Shown here one piece after another: positions 59,219 to 64,000 of a DNA stretch of 64,000 bases. Position 1 is the first letter of the stretch. Each line of letters opens with the position of its first letter. Under the pieces are notes generated by a model that saw only the letters and a program-made list of their open reading frames with translations, did not search any database and had not been told where the DNA came from. A program made the translations under genes and the position numbers. Source of the stretch: an uncultured Dorea sp. (GTDB lineage Bacteria > Bacillota > Clostridia > Lachnospirales > Lachnospiraceae); NCBI GenBank assembly GCA_910588745.1, contig CAJURK010000003.1:1-64000 (forward strand). Direction: 5' to 3'.

Positions 59219-62200
59219 TCACTGCGCCTCTACAAAAGCATTCCCCATATCTTCCGGTCCGCTTTTTCCTTTTTCTACCAGCACAATTTCAATTGCCTCC
59301 AGACGCTTGGCAAGTCCCTCGGTTCCGGCCGATTCACCGTTCACAGCCCAGCCAAGCCACCCATAGGTCTGTGCGTGGACACGATAATATATATCGTATT
59401 TCTTCTCCATATCGCCCGTCAGACGAATCTGAATCGCTTCCAGTCTCTTAGCCTGGCCGCTGGTTCCCGACACGGCTCCGTCGCTTCTCCAGTCGTCCTC
59501 CCAGCCATAGGTCTGCACATGGGTACGGTACTGAACGCTGCCGGAAATTTCTTCGTCCTTCTTCTGAATCTGAATGGCTTCCAACCTCTTAGCCTGACCG
59601 CTGGTTCCCGATACGGCCCCGTCAAATACATAAGCCTGCCAGCCGTAGCTCTGCACATGTGTCCGATAGCTAAGCGCTGCTTTTCTAAAGGTATCTCCGG
59701 TCTCTCCCGGCGCGGAATTTCCCTTGGGAACCAATTTGATCTGAATCGCTTCCAGACGCTTCGCATATCCTTCGCTTCCGGATGAAGCCCCGTTCTTTGC
59801 CCATCCAAGCCAGCCAAATGTCTGTACATGAACACGGTAATAGACGTCATACTCCTGTTCCAACTCGCCGGTCAGCTTAATCTGGATTGCTTCCAGACGC
59901 TTGGCCTCCCCGCTGGTTCCCGCCATAGCGCCGTCAGACTTCCATCCCTGCCAACCGTAGCTCTGTACATGAGTACGGTAAGTAATTCCTCCTGAAACAC
60001 CGGTATTCTTTACGGATATCTGAATGGCTTCCAGGCGCTTGCCCTCTCCGCTGGTTCCTGAAATTTCGCCGTCTCCCTTCTCGCCCTGCCAGCCGTAAGT
60101 CTGCACGTGGGTTCTGTATGACAGCATCTTCTCGTTTGATTTATAAGGAATAGCCATGCTTCCAGGCGCCTCTTCTCCTTTTTTCACCAGCTTAACCTGG
60201 ATCATCCGAAGCTCTTTCGCATATCCGGAAGTTCCGGCCGCCTCGCCGTTTTCCGCCCAGTCCATCCATCCGATTCCGTCAACATACGCGCGATAATATA
60301 CGTTATACGCATGTTTCAGCTCTCCGGTCAGCCGAACCTTAAATGCCTCCGTACGCTTCCCGGCGCCCGGCATCCCGGCGGTTCCGTTCACGCCGCTCCA
60401 GTCCTGCCAGCCATAACTCTGCATATAGACGGCATATTCAATACTGCCCGCGGTTCTTTGATTTCTCAATCCGATTTTGATAGCTTCTACCCGATTTCCC
60501 GTGGCTCGTCCTGAGTCAAACCCATTGGTTACTTCTCCGGACCATCCGCCATTTGCAAAGGTACTATATACAGCGTCTTCTTTCAGCCATTCGGATTCAT
60601 CCGGAAGTATCCCGTTGTTTGCCGTAAACGTATAGGTTCCTCCTTTTAACCGGCAGGTCAGATATCCGTTCTCCGTCTCTGTTTTCTGCGCCGCTCCTCC
60701 GACCATGATCGTTTTGTTTCCGTTCTTCACCGGCAGACACAGTTCCGCCTCTGAATTAGAGGGAACGGTAATAGTTCCTGAAATACTTCCGTTTCCGTCC
60801 AGCGAATAAGCCGCTTCAATATTCCCCTTCATCGTGGGAACCTTGATCGAGGCGGTTTTCACACCTCCCGGCTGCAGTTTCACCTGAAAAGTATCAAACC
60901 CGGCGCTGGTAGGCTGTATACCAAACATTCCCCGAACCAACATACTTCCCGGAGACGACCCCCATGGGTGGCAAAAGCTCATATTGGCTTTCAGCGCGCT
61001 GCTCCACGCCTCTGTTGTAACGGTTGCCCCAAGCCCGTACATCATATATCCCCAGCTACGAACTCCCAGCAGCTTCTCCGGATTACTCATAATCTTCCTT
61101 GCAAGATCTCCGTGATTGCTCCGATATAATCCCTGCAAAAGAAAATACGCGCTGTACACGCTCATCTTAATTTCTTCGTCATCCTCAATCGAAGCATAAA
61201 TCTTATCCGCCATCGCCTGATTTGTATACACCCCAAATGCCAGGGCGTATGCCGCCCCATGCTGCGAGGAATGCATAACAACATTCCCCCGGCTGTCCAG
61301 TCCGTCATAAAACTCTCCGCTTTCCGGATTGTAGAGCTTCTCGATCAGATTTTTCTTAATGGTATCCGACAAATCTTGGTAACGTCTGCTCTCATCCTCA
61401 TGCCCCAGCGCTTTAGCTATCTTCGCCATATCTCCATAGCCTCCGACGCATACTGCGTTGAACACCGTATTATAATATGCGCTGGTCAATTTATATCCGT
61501 CCAGCTCTGAAGTAGGCCAGTCCACCATGATCCTCTGACCGGATACGCTTCCGCCCGCAACATTCTTCATCAATCCCATAGATGCATCATAATAATTCTC
61601 TAGAGATTTATCCTTAAGCAGTTGGTAAGAAACCTCCAGATCCCTGGCGTCTCCGGTATACATATAATTCTCGTATACCAGCATAATATTATAGAGGGAA
61701 TACTCTGCCGGCCAGGTAGTATGACTTAACAGATATTCTGCTGAAAGCTTTGCGGACGGCGAAGCTTCCGAAAAGCTGTAGCTTGTCATTGCAGTAATCA
61801 AGGCATCCCCCTCATACGGTCTTCTCTCCCTGTTCTGGGTATCTACATAGACGTCCTGGTTAGTTACTTTGCTCGTATGTTTTACCAGTCCGTATAAATC
61901 ATTCAACACTTTATTGGATGAATCAAACCCTGACGCATCTTCGTCAAATTCCTGCCGGAGAGATAAACCTTTTATATTGTCCGCACCCAATCCGAAACTC
62001 AATCCGCTAATCATTACATATCGGAATGTTTTCATCCCAATTCCAGAAAGAATCTGGCTTCCGCTCTTCAAAGACCACCTTTCCTGATAAACATTTCCGG
62101 TATTCATTGCATATTTCACATTTCCCGACGCATCTAGCTCTTCCCCATATTCTAACGTAATAGTTCCGCCGCTGCTGTTTGCGTTTAAACGTATGGAGCC

Positions 62201-63541
62201 GACAATCTCTTTTCCAAAATCAATCAGATACCGTCCGTTTCCCAAAGCCTTCACCGACTGAGGCGCAACCTCATAACGCTTCATATTATTAATCTGCGCT
62301 GGTTTCAGCGACATGCCGTTCAGTCCTCCGCTTCCGGAAGGCGCTCTCCATCCCTCCTCATGATATCCTGCAGCTTGCCATCCTTCCGGATACTGGGAGG
62401 CATTGACATTATCTTTCCTTGCAGTATAATAAGTCGTCCCAATTGAATCCTTATCTGAACCTATATAAATACCCTCTGCATTCAGGACTTTCCATGCGGC
62501 GCTGTCACGCCCACTGTTGGTTACAATCTCCTGTCTGCCGTCTAAATAATAATATGTAAGCTGGCATAAAAACGCCTGTCCTGCTTCTGCATAATTCACT
62601 GCCCCTATGACGTTTTCCCCATCTTTTAATAAATCGGAGATATCATAAGTATTGTAATACAGCGTTCCTCCGTCCTGCCGCGGCGGACCTGCCCCTACTT
62701 CTTTCCCATTCACATATAAGTTATATACATACTGACATGTCTGCTCCGTTGACGCAGCGGTAATGCTCAGCACTGCTTTTTCTACATCGGAAGGCTTCTG
62801 AACCTGATGTCTAAGCATCACCACTTTTTGCCCTGGAGTTCCCCATATTCCAGAAGTACTCGCCCATTTTCCTCCTACGGCTGTGGTAAATGCCTGCGGC
62901 TCAGAGAGAGAACTTTCTTTCCCCTGTCCGTTCCTAATCTGAACCTGCCAATAGTACAGTTCATTGTCCTCCAGGACAGACGATAGATCATGCAAAACAG
63001 ATGTGTTATCTGCGCTCTGTATCCACTGAGTATCGTGCAGATAATTTCCCTTTCCCACATCCTCCAAGCGTTTGGACAGAACGATACGGTAAGCGCTCTG
63101 AGTCTGCATATCATTTACCGATGCGTCCATCCACGAAAAGGACAACTTCTCTTTTGTCACGCCATAAGGCTTTGACAGCAGGTTAATCTTCATCCCATAA
63201 GGAGCGTCATCCCCGGCTCTTCCAAATACTAATTCTTCCAGACCGGTATCCTCCGTGAGTTCCTCCTCGCGTATCACCGTATCTTCCGATTCAGAATCCT
63301 CTTCTGGTTCTGAGCCTCCCTCCCCGAAGTCTTCCGGTATCTCTTCGTCTGGACTGTACGTATCTTCGGAAGCGCCAGATTCCTCTCCCGGTTCTCCCGT
63401 ATCGTCCCCGGTTTCCTCCCCTGGTTCATCCTGAGAAGGTTCCGCTGGCAGTTCTTCTGCTGAAACATATTTTCCATCCAGCAATGTCGCGCAGATAACA
63501 GCTATGATTAATAAAACGACTCTAATTCTCTTAATTCCCAA
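59219..63541 (-). CDS. Secreted GH78 alpha-L-rhamnosidase with C-terminal ChW repeat array
   Basis: 1440 residues. Order: signal peptide (1-28), an acidic Glu/Asp/Pro linker (about 30-105), a Fn3-like domain (about 113-225), the rhamnosidase beta domains, the (alpha/alpha)6 catalytic domain (about 540-880) with DTQNRERRPYEGDALI near residue 566 carrying the GH78 acidic residues, DWPTSELDGY, a C-terminal beta domain, and nine ChW-type repeats (about 985-1425). It cleaves terminal alpha-L-rhamnose. The start is TTG 63541 behind GGAG; it is needed to keep the signal peptide. Transcribed alone between a candidate promoter and a strong terminator. It probably stays at the cell surface through ChW repeats. 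Confidence 0.92.
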   Translation of the reverse strand: MGIKRIRVVLLIIAVICATLLDGKYVSAEELPAEPSQDEPGEETGDDTGEPGEESGASEDTYSPDEEIPEDFGEGGSEPEEDSESEDTVIREEELTEDTGLEELVFGRAGDDAPYGMKINLLSKPYGVTKEKLSFSWMDASVNDMQTQSAYRIVLSKRLEDVGKGNYLHDTQWIQSADNTSVLHDLSSVLEDNELYYWQVQIRNGQGKESSLSEPQAFTTAVGGKWASTSGIWGTPGQKVVMLRHQVQKPSDVEKAVLSITAASTEQTCQYVYNLYVNGKEVGAGPPRQDGGTLYYNTYDISDLLKDGENVIGAVNYAEAGQAFLCQLTYYYLDGRQEIVTNSGRDSAAWKVLNAEGIYIGSDKDSIGTTYYTARKDNVNASQYPEGWQAAGYHEEGWRAPSGSGGLNGMSLKPAQINNMKRYEVAPQSVKALGNGRYLIDFGKEIVGSIRLNANSSGGTITLEYGEELDASGNVKYAMNTGNVYQERWSLKSGSQILSGIGMKTFRYVMISGLSFGLGADNIKGLSLRQEFDEDASGFDSSNKVLNDLYGLVKHTSKVTNQDVYVDTQNRERRPYEGDALITAMTSYSFSEASPSAKLSAEYLLSHTTWPAEYSLYNIMLVYENYMYTGDARDLEVSYQLLKDKSLENYYDASMGLMKNVAGGSVSGQRIMVDWPTSELDGYKLTSAYYNTVFNAVCVGGYGDMAKIAKALGHEDESRRYQDLSDTIKKNLIEKLYNPESGEFYDGLDSRGNVVMHSSQHGAAYALAFGVYTNQAMADKIYASIEDDEEIKMSVYSAYFLLQGLYRSNHGDLARKIMSNPEKLLGVRSWGYMMYGLGATVTTEAWSSALKANMSFCHPWGSSPGSMLVRGMFGIQPTSAGFDTFQVKLQPGGVKTASIKVPTMKGNIEAAYSLDGNGSISGTITVPSNSEAELCLPVKNGNKTIMVGGAAQKTETENGYLTCRLKGGTYTFTANNGILPDESEWLKEDAVYSTFANGGWSGEVTNGFDSGRATGNRVEAIKIGLRNQRTAGSIEYAVYMQSYGWQDWSGVNGTAGMPGAGKRTEAFKVRLTGELKHAYNVYYRAYVDGIGWMDWAENGEAAGTSGYAKELRMIQVKLVKKGEEAPGSMAIPYKSNEKMLSYRTHVQTYGWQGEKGDGEISGTSGEGKRLEAIQISVKNTGVSGGITYRTHVQSYGWQGWKSDGAMAGTSGEAKRLEAIQIKLTGELEQEYDVYYRVHVQTFGWLGWAKNGASSGSEGYAKRLEAIQIKLVPKGNSAPGETGDTFRKAALSYRTHVQSYGWQAYVFDGAVSGTSGQAKRLEAIQIQKKDEEISGSVQYRTHVQTYGWEDDWRSDGAVSGTSGQAKRLEAIQIRLTGDMEKKYDIYYRVHAQTYGWLGWAVNGESAGTEGLAKRLEAIEIVLVEKGKSGPEDMGNAFVEAQ
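59240..60589 (-). repeat. ChW repeat array in the rhamnosidase
   Basis: Nine copies. The first (near 60550) and the third (near 60250) are divergent; copies 4-9 share HVQTYGW, SGTSG and KRLEAIQI almost exactly. DNA copies are also alike, giving potential for copy-number change and for exchange with the M23 protein's array. Confidence 0.9.
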
Positions 63542-63604
63542 TTTTCTCCGTCCTTACACAAGTTTTTAATTTCATCTGAAATAAAATGTTTTAATTCCGT
63601 GTTT

Positions 63605-63633
63605 ATTATACACTACCTCTTCGTTTTTGAAAA
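63605..63633 (-). promoter_or_regulatory. Candidate promoter for the rhamnosidase gene
   Basis: On the minus strand, TTTTCA (63628-63633, 4 of 6) is followed after 17 nt by a perfect TATAAT (63605-63610). The leader would be about 55 nt. Confidence 0.45.
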
Positions 63634-63636
63634 GCA

Positions 63637-63655
63637 TGATACGCTGGAAGTATCA
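63637..63655 (-). terminator. Small hairpin after the partial gene, possible terminator
   Basis: 6-bp stem TGATAC/GTATCA with a 7-nt loop, followed on the minus strand by TGCTTTTC. It is short, so termination may be partial. Confidence 0.4.
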
Positions 63656-63665
63656 GCCATCTGCC

Positions 63666-64000
63666 TTATTTCACAATCCCTATTGTTTTTCCTACAAAGT
63701 ACTGTTCTCCGTCTTCATCTACTACATAAGCATGAATCTGGTACTCCCCCTCTTTATATCCAAAATTCGGAACGCTAATTTCCGCGCAGTAACGCTCGTC
63801 TTCCTGCCCCATACTGCTCATTTGGATCCACTGCATGTCGCTCTGGTCTTCTTTGGTCCACACTGCCAGCAGCATAGAATTGATCCTCTTATCTAGATTC
63901 TTAAAATTGTGGACTTCCACCGCCATAATACCCGTACTGTAATCATACGTCCCTGCCGTCACTGCCGCTGTCACCAGTTTCCCAGCGTCATTAAGCATTG
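63666..64000 (-). CDS. Partial: C-terminus of a protein with a GBS_Bsp-like repeat
   Basis: Only the last 111 or so residues are in the window; the gene continues beyond its edge. The visible part has the pattern VHNFKNLDKRINSMLLAVWT, SDMQWIQMSS, FGYKEGEYQIHAYVVD, which matches the GBS_Bsp-like repeat found in Gram-positive surface and wall-associated hydrolases. An ATG at 63998 is internal, not a start. Full function cannot be stated. Confidence 0.75.
   Translation of the reverse strand, partial: MLNDAGKLVTAAVTAGTYDYSTGIMAVEVHNFKNLDKRINSMLLAVWTKEDQSDMQWIQMSSMGQEDERYCAEISVPNFGYKEGEYQIHAYVVDEDGEQYFVGKTIGIVK

Overview
The window reads as one polysaccharide / cell-surface glycopolymer locus from a Gram-positive Clostridia member, most likely Lachnospiraceae. 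The reasons are strong GGAG-type ribosome binding sites, ChW ('clostridial hydrophobic W') repeat proteins, two LytR-CpsA-Psr proteins, a TagGH-type ABC exporter, and moderate G+C with AT-rich blocks. All 46 genes I accept lie on the minus strand, so transcription runs from high to low coordinates. No tRNA, rRNA, CRISPR array or insertion sequence is visible, and no gene-free gap exceeds 300 bp (the largest are about 250 bp, at 58971-59218 and 20972-21218).

Layout in transcription order. (1) 64000-59219: the end of a protein with a GBS_Bsp-like repeat, then a secreted GH78 alpha-L-rhamnosidase with a ChW array, closed by a strong terminator. (2) 58970-49316: from a promoter with a hairpin leader, a Wzx flippase, a nucleotide-sugar dehydrogenase, a GT61 enzyme, an MBOAT plus AlgX-like acetylation pair and three GT2 enzymes. 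(3) 49209-32598: from a near-consensus promoter, a TarI/IspD-like cytidylyltransferase, an SDR epimerase, GT2, LicD, GT8, GT2, a DPM1-like GT2 with DUF2304 and DUF2142 membrane proteins, an acyltransferase-3 and three very large multi-module glycosyltransferases. (4) 32507-23471: from another good promoter, an ABC polysaccharide exporter, an unknown membrane protein, and a non-canonical dlt-like module (amino-acid adenylation enzyme, PLP decarboxylase, carrier protein, MBOAT, SGNH protein) ending in a translationally coupled MerR-methyltransferase. (5) 23342-21219: a secreted protein with eight ChW repeats and an M23 peptidase domain, ended by a perfect 17-bp stem terminator. (6) 20971-19105: a self-contained ATPase plus TOPRIM-like pair resembling abortive-infection (AbiL/RloAB/PARIS-type) modules. 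(7) 18959-12409: dTDP-L-rhamnose genes rfbA, rfbB, rfbD and rfbC and two GT2 enzymes. (8) 12253-5829: a polyprenyl glycosylphosphotransferase, two LCP proteins flanking a GT2, and a cohesin-like membrane protein. (9) 5762-58: glmS, glf, an HtrA protease and glyA.

How the parts fit (inference). rfbABCD, glf, the sugar dehydrogenase and glmS supply dTDP-Rha, UDP-Galf, a UDP-uronic acid and amino-sugar precursors. The transferases build a rhamnose-containing polymer. Wzx and/or the ABC exporter move it out, LCP proteins attach it to peptidoglycan, and up to three acyl-transfer systems plus LicD decorate it. The secreted rhamnosidase and M23 proteins may remodel the same wall. The feature I consider most novel is the dlt-like module at 24664-30321, where a type III PLP decarboxylase sits between the amino-acid-activating enzyme and the carrier protein.
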